Shown here piece after piece: positions 49,401 through 60,800 of a DNA stretch of 64,000 nucleotides. Numbering within the stretch: the first letter of the stretch is position 1; each line of letters opens with the position of its first letter. Source of the stretch: Eulemur rufifrons (lineage: Eukaryota; Chordata; Mammalia; Primates; Lemuridae); NCBI RefSeq assembly GCF_041146395.1, contig NC_091006.1, forward strand, positions 4,780,001 through 4,844,000, read 5' to 3'. Below the pieces are notes generated by a model. It ran no database searches. It was not told the origin of the DNA and saw only the letters and a list, made by a program, of their open reading frames with translations. Made by a program: the position numbers and the translations under genes.

Positions 49401-52400
49401 TCAGCTGCGCCTGGCGCGGGAACCCGCTCCCACGGGTAACCTGGACCCGCCGCGGTGGCTCGCAGGTGAAGCAGTGGCTGGCGGTGGGCCGGGCTTCCTC
49501 TCAAAGTCCCGGCCCTGATGTCCTTTCCCTGTCCCAGGTGCTGGGCTCCGGGCCCACGCTGCGTCTTCCGTCGGTAGGGCCGGAGGACGCAGGCGACTAT
49601 GTGTGCAGGGCTGCGCCGGGGCTCTCAGGCCTGGGCGGTGGCGCCGCGGAAGCGAGGTTGACCGTGAACGGTGAGAAAGTAGGCTTTCTAGGGGACCTGG
49701 CGGGTCGGGGATGCGGAGTGGACGGAGGGGGCGAGGTCTGGTGGAAGTGGGAGTGGCCTTGAAGGAGCTTAGTACCTGGCGGGGCCTGGCGATTGGAGCC
49801 CGACCTCCTGAGGGCGGGGCTTTGGGAATCGGAGTTTGTTGAGGGGCGTGGCCCTGTCGGGTGGGGTTAGCCGCCCAGGCCTGGTCCCGCTTTGGTGAGA
49901 ATGGCCTTGGGGGAGGGCGAGACCTCTCCTCTAGGTGACCCACCGTGTCCGTCCCAGCTCCGCCAGTAGTGACGGCCCTGCACTCCGCGCCTGCCTTCCT
50001 GAGCGGCCCCGCTCGCCTCCAGTGTCTAGTTTTCGCCTCTCCCGCCCCAGAAGCCGTGGTAAGGAAATGTCGCCCCTACCATGACCCATCATCCAGCTGT
50101 GATCCCTGGCCTCTCACCCGAACCTCCGAACTGCTGTGACCATCTCTGACTTTCCCAACATCCCACCAGCTTCTTCCCTCCGTCCCCAGTCTCCTCAATT
50201 CCCTCCCTCATTGTGCCCCCAGGTCTGGTCTTGGGATGAGGGCTTCCTGGCGGAGGGGTCTCAGGGACGATTCCTGGTGGAGACATTCCCGGCCCCAGAG
50301 GGCCGCAGGGGACCGGGTCCAGGCCTGATCTCTGTGCTACACATTTCGGGGACCCAGGAGTCCGACTTTAGCAGGGGCTTTAACTGCAGTGCCCGGAACC
50401 GGCTTGGTGAGGGAGGCACCAGAGTCAGCCTGGACCGTAGAGGTGAGACCCAGCTGGAACACCCCAAATCTGGGGATTCCAAATCCCGCATATATAGGGA
50501 TCCCCAAACCCTGTGCTGCCAAACCTCCCGCCTGCAAATGCATAAACCCCCAAATCTTGGGAGCTTCAAAACTATGTGTTCATTGAGTCCCAAGACCTCA
50601 AAACAATAAATTCCCTCAAATACAGAATCCTAAACTGAGAGACCCCTCACAGCTAGGGGCCCCGAGAAAGGGAACTGGGAAATTGCAAAGTACAAACTCA
50701 AACTCTAAGACTCCAAGACAGGGAGTTTAAACTCAGTACTCTCAAACTTGTGGGCCCCAAATTCATGGGCCCTTAAACCCTGAGTGAGGGGGCTACAAAC
50801 CTTGGGAATCCTCAAACTTGGTGAACCCAGGTATCCCCAAAGCCAAGCCCTGAGCCCCCACCCCCCAATTCCTTCTCAGGATGCCCTCTCTACTCCCTGC
50901 AGACTTGCTGCCCGCTGTGCGGATTGTGGCCGGAGTGGCCTCAGCAGCCACGACTCTCCTTATGGTCATCACTGGGGTGGCCCTCTGCTGCTGGCGCTAT
51001 GGCAAGGGTCTGTGGGCCTGTGCCCCATCCCAGCCCTCCAAATCCCCAACCCCCCTTCCCCACACACGCCCTCCCCAGTGTCTGGGTCTGGCTCTGGGAC
51101 CTGGCCCCTGTCCCATCTCTAGCCCTGTGCAGGGCCTGGCTCACCTTCAGGATCTGGGTCTCCTCGGGGCCACCTCCTCACCCTCTGCCCCTCCGTCCCA
51201 CCCCCATCCTCTCTCCTCCCACTTATTGCTCTCCACAAGCTGAGACCCCATCGCCTTCCTCTCCCCTCTCTGTCCCGGCCTCAGGCTCTTTCTCAGAGCA
51301 AAAGAACATGGTGCGAATCCCCGGCAGCAGCGACGGCTCCAGTTCTCGGGCCCCCGAGGAGGAGACCAGCAGCCGTGAGGACCAGGTAGGATGCCAGACC
51401 CGACAGTGCCTCCAGACCCAAATAGTAACCCAGTCCCAAGTGGGCTGGCAAACTCAAATAGGGGCCTGGTCCTAACAGACCCCCCAGACCCAAATGCCCC
51501 ATGTCCAAATGTGCCCTGACCCAGTTATTCCCTAGGCCCACTATGTCCCCAGTGTCCTCTTGCTGTGCTGAGTCTGGTCCCCAGGTCCCAGGTGCTCTCA
51601 GTCCCTCCTGCCTCTAGTGGTGGACTGAAGGTCCTTGGGGGCTGGCTCTGGTACAGAAGGATACTGTGACCACTCCGTCTCACTGTGTTCCCCACCCCAG
51701 GGCCCCATTGTGCAGACCGACCACAGTGACCTGGTTCTGGATGAGGAAGGGGCTCTGGAGACCAAGGTGAGTGCTGTGTTCGGAGGGGAGGAGCCCTCTT
51801 CACTGCGTCTCCAGCTCTCTCCCACTTTTGTCCCCTCATTTTTCCTTCTCTGGACCCAGACCCCTCTAGTCTCCTCCTCCGGCCTCCAGGGCCATCTCTC
51901 CCAGCTCCACAGCCTCAGTTCTCACTTCTGCTGCCTATGCCCGAGTGTCTATCCCAGTCTTGCTCCTCTGCCTTGAGCCCCAGACCCGGGTTCACTCTGC
52001 CTGTGCCTTCCCCATAGCTGTCACGTTTCAGGTGTTCTAGATGCTTCTGCCTGATTGCCCTCTCACAGACCCCTTCCACCTACCATGTCCTACACTGGCC
52101 GCACATCTCCCCAAACCTGCCCTTCCTTTGGGGTCCCATCTTGGAACAGCCCCATTGACTCCAGCCCCAGCCCCCAGGCCAGAGTCCTTCTCTCTCTCCT
52201 CTGGCCTGAAACACTCCCACTTTCCTTCCCACATCTACCCAACATCCCCCTTTGTTCCTCCACTCTCAGCTCAGACAGTCGTTCCCAGAAGCCCGTGCTT
52301 CTCTCACCACTGCCTGGTCATTCTGCCTGTGCTTTCCCCACTCGCAGCCTTGACGCCTCTGGGCTCTGTCCGGTGATTTGTCGTTTTGTCCTTGGCCTGG

Positions 52401-53135
52401 GATCTCCACGAGGACAGAGTCCAGCTCTTTCCTGGTGACACATCTCTAGCAGCAGCACAGGGCATGGCACAAGATCAAAGTCTAGGGGCTATTGGGCAAA
52501 TGAATGACTCTCCTATCCTCTCTGCATCTTCTGCCACACTGCCACCCCTTAGCAGGCCTATATCTCTCCATCTCTGTCTCTGCCTGTTTCCTTCTGTCCC
52601 TTGGTCTCTTGTCACTGTTCTTTGTCTCACGTTGTCTCTCTGCTGGTCTATGTATCTGTCTTTGTCTCTGTGTCTCTGCCAGCTCCTGTTCCTTTCTGGT
52701 TCTCTCTCGGTCTGGCTCTATCTCAGTGTGTCTCTTCATCAGTGACCCTCACACCCCTGTACCCTCGTATACCCTACCAAGTCTTATTTGTCCCCGCAGG
52801 ATCCAACCAATGGTTACTACAAGGTCCGAGGGGTCAGTGTGAGCTTGAGCCTTGGTGAAGCCCCTGGAGGAGGCCTCTTCCTGCCACCCCCATCTCCCCT
52901 CGGGCCCCCAGGGACCCCTACCTTCTATGACTTCAACCCGCACCTGGGCATGATCCCCCCCTGCAGACTGTACCGAGCCCGGGCAGGCTACCTCACCACA
53001 CCTCATCCTCGAGCTTTCACCAGCTACATCAAACCCACATCCTTTGGACCCCCAGATCTGGCCCCTGGGACTCCCCCCTTCCCATGTGCTCCCTTCCCCA
53101 CACCCAGCCACCAGCGTCTGCAGACTCATGTGTGA
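46440..53135 (+). CDS. KIRREL2: KIRREL2 (NEPH3/filtrin)
   Basis: Type I membrane adhesion protein of the nephrin-like (NEPH) family, found in podocytes and pancreatic beta cells. Fifteen coding exons: 46440-46491, 46719-46868, 47465-47614, 47775-47935, 48336-48486, 48788-48893, 48996-49144, 49338-49465, 49538-49670, 49958-50058, 50223-50442, 50903-51007, 51285-51385, 51701-51766, 52800-53135; 2109 nt, 702 aa (human 708). The order is signal peptide ([12 protein letters not shown]), five Ig domains with paired Cys and DEASYEC/DAGDYVC signatures, TM helix ([17 protein letters not shown]), cytoplasmic tail with [12 protein letters not shown] and the C-terminal PDZ ligand QTHV. It is divergently oriented to NPHS1, whose product it binds in the family. 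The exon 12 donor (GTCTGT) is weak. The human upstream Met is Ala here, so ATG 46440 is taken as the start. Confidence 0.96.
47040..47290. repeat. Ancient interspersed repeat in KIRREL2 intron 2
   Basis: GAAAGGTGCAGTAAACATAA ... ACCTATGCAGCTAATAACCA ... AGCCCTCTTTATTTCCTTCC. A common old mammalian repeat pattern, family not assigned. Confidence 0.4.
48075..48312 (+). mobile_element. MIR SINE
   Basis: Nearly complete sense MIR in KIRREL2 intron 4, ending 24 bases before exon 5: CTGGGTTCAAATCAAGGCTC, CAGCCACTTGCTAGTTG, GAGTGCCTGACACATAGTAA. Confidence 0.85.
48525..48725. repeat. G-rich ~45-bp minisatellite-like repeat
   Basis: KIRREL2 intron 5 holds about four diverged units containing GGACTCCTGG/CAGACTCCTGG followed by a purine-rich GAGGGAGCAGG-like part. 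The same word recurs elsewhere in the second half of the window. Confidence 0.65.
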
Positions 53136-53742
53136 CATCTCTCCAACGGATGAGTCCTGGGATCTTCAACTTGCCATAATGGGTTGTCCTGATTTCTGAC
53201 GAACCAGAACAAGTTGACAAACTTACACCTCCAAAATTGAACACTGGGGGAGGGAAAGACCATTACAATTGTCAGGATCATTGATGTACAGTCAGCTTGG
53301 CCAAAGAGGATGCCCCAAATGGGAGCAAGATAGCCACTATGCCCACCATTCCCCAGTGTAAGAGAGATTCAAGATGGCAGATAGGCCCTCTGTAAGGGAT
53401 GGGGACAGTGGGTGATGGGAGTTAGGGGCAGGGATGGAAGTTCTTTCTAGCCACTGAAAGAAGATATTTCAAGATAACCACTTGCGTTGAGAAGAAGGGT
53501 ACCACAGGGCAGATCAAGACAGAGGGCAGACCCCACCCTGCCCTGGTGCTGCTTCCTGAGGGGCACTTTGCTTGGGCAATGGAAGTGCAGCCAAAATGGC
53601 CGTTCACTCCCTGGGAACCCAAGATGGCCACCATCTTGATTCCTTCCGCTTTTCTTAAAGAACTGGACCCAAGGAGTGTGAATAGGGTGAGGACTGTCAC
53701 GTGGAGGTGAAGGGGAACCTGGGAACAACAATATTTATGTTT

Positions 53743-53748
53743 AATAAA
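53743..53748 (+). promoter_or_regulatory. KIRREL2 poly(A) signal
   Basis: AATAAA about 0.6 kb after the KIRREL2 stop codon, after a 3'UTR with no repeats recognised. Confidence 0.8.
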
Positions 53749-53759
53749 AAAAGTCAAAG

Positions 53760-54600
53760 AGGCAAATGTGCCTTAGGGATTCTCCTGGCATTATTACCCT
53801 CCATCAAGGAAGGGGTCCATCAAATGTGTCTCAAGGTCCTTCCTTTACCCTACCTATGAGGTGGCTATAGGAACAAAACCATGATCCACCGCTCAGCCTT
53901 TGCTACCTGTTTAGCACTCTAGGCTGTTCTAATATACATCTATGCAAACACACATAGATGCATACAGAGTTGTAAACAGAAGCAGCCATAGACACACGCA
54001 TGGGCATGTACACACAGACAGACACACATATAGATGTGCACACACAGCAGGGCTGCCCCAGTTGGCTTGCGGAATACAGAATTCTGCACTCTCATTTGAG
54101 GAGACAAACCAGTGAGCTCTGAAGGGGAGGTGGTGGGAGAGACTAGGGGTGAGAAAATAGAAATTCCCTGGTCCTTAGAGCAAGGGTGGAGGTCCAGACA
54201 CTTGTCCTGAGGTGCTGGGTCCTAGGTGTGCCCATCAGGACCTGACTCAGGTCATCCTTAAAGAAAGGGCCTGGGGGCTTTGGTTTATGGACTCTTGAGC
54301 TAGGAGTTAAAGGTCCAGACCCCTGGGAGCTTTAGGAAGCAGGGAGACTGAACTCCCGGGCCTGCGGGAGAAGGGGCGTGGGGCCCAGACTCCCTGATCT
54401 GAAAGAGGAGGGGACTGAAGGCGGGGGCAGTCTGTAGTACTGGAGACCCTAGAGTAGGACAAAGCGCAAAGCTGATCGTGGGTGTCTGGGTCTGAGGGAG
54501 AAAAGAGCTGGGGGAGAGAGTGCTGAGGGAGGACTCCAAATCCACAGCGGTGCAGCCCATGACCCAGACTCCTGGCTCGGCTCTTCATGGGGTGGGACGC
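53760..54600. other. KIRREL2-APLP1 intergenic
   Basis: Contains a CA/CATA-rich simple-repeat stretch (53935-54050) and GACTCCTGGG-type minisatellite words (54300-54590). No gene is seen. The 378-codon minus-strand frame at 54307-55443 is a GC-rich shadow across the APLP1 promoter and exon 1. Confidence 0.6.
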
Positions 54601-54853
54601 CTGGACTCTCAAGGGGCGGGGGCCCGGCGCAGGCTCCCACCCGGGGTTCCCGAGCTGCTCCACTCTGCGCAGAGCCGCCACGCTATTGTCCTGGCCAGGA
54701 AGGCGGGGCCGGCGCGGGGCGGGGCTGGCGGCGCCGGCGCAGCCCGGGGGCGGCGGGAGGAGGAGGCGGCGGCGGTGGCGCTGGAAGCTCCTGTCACCGC
54801 TGGGGCCGGGCCGGGCGGGAGTGCAGGGGACTTGAGGGCGCGAGGGCCGGGAT
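54600..54853 (+). promoter_or_regulatory. APLP1 CpG-island promoter
   Basis: Very high CpG density with GC boxes (GGGGCGGGG at 54612 and GGGGCGGGGC at about 54717) and no TATA box, ending at the APLP1 initiator ATG. Confidence 0.65.
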
Positions 54854-57800
54854 ATGGGGCCCGCCAGCCCAGCCGCGCGCGGTCTGGGTCGCCGCGCGGG
54901 CCAGCCGCCGCTGCCGCTGTTGCTGCCGCTGTTGCTGCTGCTTCTGCGCGCGCAGCTCGCCGTCGGGAGCCTGGCCAGCGGGAGCCCCGGCGCCGCCGAG
55001 GTGAGGCCCAGCCGGGTCCTGGGGGTGGGGGAAGGGGCGGGACCGGGCCTCGGGGCCCCGACGCGGACTTGTCCAGGGCAGAAAGCTCGATCTTTCCAGC
55101 CAGGTGGCCAGCCCGCAGGCGCCCCTAACGGCACTAGGCATTCACGAACCCAGAATTCCAGGCCCCAACTCCCCGACCATCTGACTTCCCAGCCCTCTCC
55201 CACCCCCAGGATACCAATTGCCTTTTCCAGAAGCCCTGGTCCCAGAAGTCCAGCCCCACCCCCAGACCCTCTTACCCTAGGTGACTCGGCCCCAGCCCCT
55301 TCCCACCCGAACACTGTACCCACCAGACACCAAGGCATTTGGATGTAAGAATCCAGGCCCCTTGCATCCTCTGGACCCATATGAGAGCTCTCGCAGGCTC
55401 CCAGGACCCAGGAGTCCATGCCTCCAGACACTACCAACCCCAACCAGTATGTAGCTCTCTAGTCCTCAAGGACCTGGTGTCAAGGCCTGCAGGGCCCTGA
55501 AACCAGGCCTTGTCGTCTTTACACCCTGCAATGGGAGCCGGTGCTAGGGATGGAGGGAGGAGGGGCCAGAACGCCTGGGTTCGTGCGGCCTCCTCCGCGA
55601 TTCAGGTTTAACCCCTTCGGGCTCCAGCACCTCTACGCTGGAGTGTGGGCGGAGCCTGTCTCCGCAGCAACAAGGCCGAGAGAATGGAGGGGGGCGCACC
55701 CAGGTTGCCATAGCAACAGGAGAGCTGGGGCGCCCGCGCCCTATGGGAGCTGTTTCCCAGGGAACGGTGCCTCCACGGGGGCGGGGGCGCGGTCCTTGGG
55801 GGAGGGGGCCGGTGCTGGGGGTCTGAATATCTGGGTCCTAGGGAGCCATAGACCAGAGAACCCTCATGCCAACGTCCCCCGTGCCCTCACTGTCCCCTCC
55901 GCCTCCACCTCCAGGCCCCGGGGTCGGCCCAGGTGGCCGGACTATGCGGGCGCGTAGCCCTTCACCGAGACCTGCGCACCGGCCGCTGGGAACCAGACCC
56001 GCAGCGCTCGCGGCGCTGTCTCCGGGACCCGCAGCGCGCGCTGGAGTACTGCAGACAGGTGGGCGGGGCCCAGCGGAAGGGGCGTGGTCAGAGGGTCCAA
56101 AGTGGGGAGGGGTCGGCCATTGACAGGACACTTGCAAAAGGCGTGGTCCAGGGCGAAGAGGGAGCTAAGAAAGCTAGGGAGGCTCGGGGGCGTGGCCAAC
56201 GAAGAGGGGAAGCTAGGCTAGGGCCCGACCTCTTTTGAGAAACTGAGTCAGGAAAGGCAGAGAACCGCTCTAAGGAAGATAGCCAGAGAAGAGGCAGGGT
56301 TTAGCAATCTGGTGGGCTTTGCAAGGAGTAGAGGTATAGGTGGGCGTGGCCAAAGGAGTGGTGGGGCTAAGACAAAAAGATACTTTGTGGACCCCCAAGA
56401 TGGGGGAAGGGGTGGAGCCCAATGAGAGCGCGGGTGGCTAGGAGGCGTGGCTATGAAACACAACAGAAGGACACTTACCAAGAGGCCAAACAGAGAAGGA
56501 GGCGGGGCTTAGAGGAGGGTGAGACCTATGGGAAGATGAACCTGATGGGGGAAGGGGTCGTGACCAGGGAGGTGGGTTTAGAGGGTTGAGTTTATGGGCA
56601 GGTGAAGGGCCTTCATAAAGAAAGTAGACAGGAAAAGAGAGAGGGCCCAAGGATGGCGGGACTTTTAAGGGAGAGCTACTAGGAGACGTGGCCAATGGGC
56701 ACGAGGATCTTAGATAGCTAAGGCTGGTTCTAGGGAGAAGCAGGGCCTAGGGAGATGTTCTTATGAATACCAGAGACTTGAAAAGAGCCATGGCCAACGA
56801 AGAGGGGTGGTTGGCAGGGGCGGGGCAGTGGGTTGATTGCTCCCACCCGTGCCCCCAGATGTATCCGGAGCTGCAGATTGCACGTGTGGAGCAGGCTGCG
56901 CAGGCCATCCCCGTGGAGCGCTGGTGTGGGGGTTCCCGGGGCGGCCACTGTGCCCACTCCCACCACCAGATTGTGCCCTTCCGCTGCCTGCGTGAGTCAC
57001 AGGCTGAGAGAAGGGAAATGAGGAGGGAATCTCGCGGGGGGGGGGGGGGGGTGCTGCCTCAGGCCCACATTAGGGGGCTGGGTACCTGGATCCCAAGCTG
57101 GGCAGAGAAGCTTCTGAGGATAAAACATCGGCATTCTGAGGAGGGTGGGGTTGGTGGCTGTGGGAGGGTCTCAGCCTGCTGTCCCCCATTTCCCAGCTGG
57201 TGAGTTTGTGAGCGAGGCCCTGCTGGTGCCTGAAGGCTGCCGGTTCTTGCACCAGGAACGCATGGACCAGTGCGAGAGTTCAACCCGGAGGCATCAGGAG
57301 GCACAGGAGGTCAGAACCTTGGCCCACCCGTCCCCACCCCTCCCAAACCCAGGAGTCCAGGCCTTTGACACCCTCCTCCACTGGAACTGAAGAGTCTGGG
57401 CCTTCAGCCCCCTCTTCCCACTGGGATCTAGGAATTTCATGCCCTAACCCCTTCCTCCAAAACCAGGAATCCAGGCTCGCAGCCTCATCCTCCCCCAAGA
57501 TCCAGGTTCCCAGATGCCCCATCTACCCCTTCCTGACCCACAATCCTGGCATCTGGGTCCACTCTTCCCACAGGCTTGCAGCTCCCAGGGCCTTATTCTG
57601 CATGGCTCGGGCATGCTTTTGCCCTGTGGCTCAGATCGGTTCCGAGGTGTGGAGTATGTGTGCTGTCCTCCTCCAGTGACCTCCCACCCATCTGAGACAG
57701 CAGTTGGGTGAGTGGAAGGGAACCCTCCATGCCCATCCTAAGGCTCCTGAGGCAGGGGATGGAAACCTGAGGGCCTGGGCCTGGGTTCTTACTGCCTGGG

Positions 57801-60800
57801 TCTTCTCCTGCTCCCTCAGTGATCCCTCCACCCGGTCATGGCCCCTGGGGGGAAGAGTAGAGGGGGGTGAGGACGAGGAAGAGGAGGAATCCTTCCTACA
57901 GCCAGTAGACGATTACTTCGTGGAGCCCCCACAGGCTGAAGAGGAAGAGGAGGAGGAAAGAGTCCCACCCCCGAGCTCCCATGCCCCAGCAGTGGTCAGC
58001 AAAGGTGAGGCAGTCTCTGAACCCCTAAGCCTCTCCACCATGGAGGGAAAATGATTTGGGGGAGCCTTGGTATGGGGCAACTTTGGGAGGGACTGATGGG
58101 AGAGAAGCCCAACTGGAGGGAATAGAAGAGATAGGAGTGGCTTTGGATGCAGCAAAGGTGGCAGGACTCGCCTGTGAAGAATGCAAAGGGACAGGGTGGT
58201 TTGAGGGTGCTTGTAAGTGGAGGGGCCACTTGGTAGGTCCTCAGGGTCATTTGGGGAGAGCTTAGCAGATGGTGTAATGGGTTCTTGAGATTTTCAACAA
58301 CAGCCTGGTATAAAATCACATCTCCCATGATGCCAGGCGGCAGCTATGGTTAAACTGGATGCACAATGGTCTCCGGCATGCTCCAGGAAATGTAGGTCTC
58401 CGGGTAGAAAAGGTGACCTGAAGGTGGGCTGCAGGCTGACCTCCTGATCCCTGGTTTTACAGTCACTCCCACCCCGAGGCCCACAGATGGTGTGGACGTT
58501 TACTTTGGCATGCCTGGGGAAATCAGCGAGCATGAGGGGTTTCTGAGGGCCAAGATGGACCTGGAGGAGCGGAGGATGCGCCAGATTAATGAGGTGATGA
58601 TATGGGGGACCCTAGGATCCCCCATATCGCAGAGCTTCCTGAATGTCAGGAGACTCCTCAGAGACACTTTAAAACTACCTCCAAAGGTTCCCCAAGCCTC
58701 CTTCAACCCTGAGCCCTCAACACCACCCACTAAGATGACCAGGATCCCTGACCCACCTAGAATCCCACTGAGATGCCACCAGATTCTATGGAAGCTCTGA
58801 TCCATGGTACTCTTCCTCTTTAAACTCTTTCTGGGTCTTCCCTCTTGGGAACCCAGGAGCCAATGTGTCTTAAGGGATCTGGAGGCTCCAAAGTCTTGAA
58901 GAGGGATTGGGGTACTCGCCAAGGGGATCAGGGTGGATGCTGGGATCCTGAAGCTCCCCTCCCTGCCAGGTGATGCGTGAATGGGCCATGGCGGACAACC
59001 AGTCCAAGAACCTGCCCAAAGCCGACAGACAGGCCCTGAATGAGGTAGGACAATCACCAGCAGGTCCTACTCAAGCCTTTCTGCCACCTGGGGCACTCAC
59101 AGCTTCAGCCTGGCTCTGGGCACGTCCCGCCCCACCCAGTTCCACCCCTTCCTACTTATCTCTGCCTCTTTTGGCCTCACCCCTACATTGGCTCTGCCCC
59201 TCTTGGCTGCATCTGACCTGACATTGCTCTCTGCTCACATAGGCCAGGTTTAGCCCCGTCTTCACCTGACCACCTTGAGGGCTGGCTCTGGAGTCCTCTC
59301 CCAAGCTGAGCCCTCTGCAGATGTAGCCAGGTCCCTTTCAGTCTCTCTTTGGTGCATTCATGTCCCTGTTGGCCCAGACGGCACTCTGTCTGGTCCTCCC
59401 CTCAAATCTCACCTCTCTCAGCCTCACCTTGGTGCAGCCCTATCTCATGGAGATCCTGCTCAGGTTGGCCCCCATCCCAATTCTTGGTCCCACCCCTACT
59501 GGTCCCATTTAGGTGCAGTTTGACCCTGCCCAGGAAGGGAGCCATCCCTTCCCTACAAGCCTTGGTCCCTTTCACCTTAAAACGGCCAGTTCTGTTCCCA
59601 GATTGTTCTCACCCAATCTGACAGTTTACACCCTCAGATTGGCTCCCCGGGCCCCCTCACTCCACCTGGCCCTGTGGCCCACGCCTTCCAGTCAGCCTCC
59701 TTTGACCCAGGTTGGCTCTGCCCAGGCCTGGGCCCACTGGACCCCACCCCAGGAGGCCCTATAGTCCTGCCTTTCCAGACTGCCTTTGCCCCAGGCTTTG
59801 ACCCATCTTCCCCTCTCCTGATCCTGTGCCCACCCTCCTGCCAGCACTTCCAGTCAATTCTGCAGACCCTGGAGGAGCAGGTGTCTGGTGAGCGGCAGCG
59901 CCTTGTGGAGACCCACGCCACTCGCGTCATCGCCCTTATCAACGACCAGCGCCGAGCCGCCCTGGAGGGCTTCCTGGCGGCGCTTCAGGGGGATCCGCCT
60001 CAGGTGTGGGGGCTGTAGAGGTAGAGAACAGGGGCTGAGAGGGCCGGGGCAGGCCTGGGCAGCCTTTGTCCCTTCCACAGGCAGAGCGCGTCCTGCTGGC
60101 CCTGCGGCGCTACCTGCGCGTGGAGCAGAAGGAGCAGAGGCACACGCTGCGGCACTACCAGCACGTGGCCGCCGTGGATCCCGAGAAGGCCCAGCAGATG
60201 CGCTTCCAGGTGCCCCATGCCTGGCTGCTCCTCACGCCCCAGTCCCTCGGCTGCTCGTGCCCCTCGGGCTCTCCTCTTGTCCCTTGGACCCCCTTTCTAT
60301 CGCGGGAACAACCCTTTCCAGTCCCTCAACTCTACTTCTTCCCCTTGGATCCTTACTTCCTGCCCCTGGACCATCACCCTACCCTGGGCCTTTGACCCCC
60401 TTTCTTGTTCCTTGAATTCCTACCGCCTGTCCCTTGGTCCCGGCTTCTGTCCGTTGGAGTTCTTCCTCCTTTCCCAGAATCCCCTTCCTGTGCCTTGAAC
60501 CCTGTTCTTGTCCCTCAGTCCTCCCTTCTCCCAAACCCCACTTGTTCTCCCTGTTCTGTGCCCTCAGATTCTAATTCCTGTTTCTTGGATGTTTTCTCCC
60601 TGTCCATGAATACTCCGTTCTGTACTCTTGAACTCCAAATCTTGTCCTTGAACCGCGTCATTGCTATATGACCCTCCAATCCCACTCCCTGTCTTGGTAA
60701 CCCCCTCAGATCCCGCTTTCTGCTCCTCAGACCTTACTTCCTGCCACCCCTGCCCCCCTTGTCCCTACTTCCCATCGTCTGTCCCATATTCCTGTGTCCT

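Noticed and set aside
54307..55443. 378-codon minus-strand frame across the APLP1 promoter and exon 1
   Set aside because: Antisense shadow of a GC-rich region; no homology recognised and it runs through minisatellite words.
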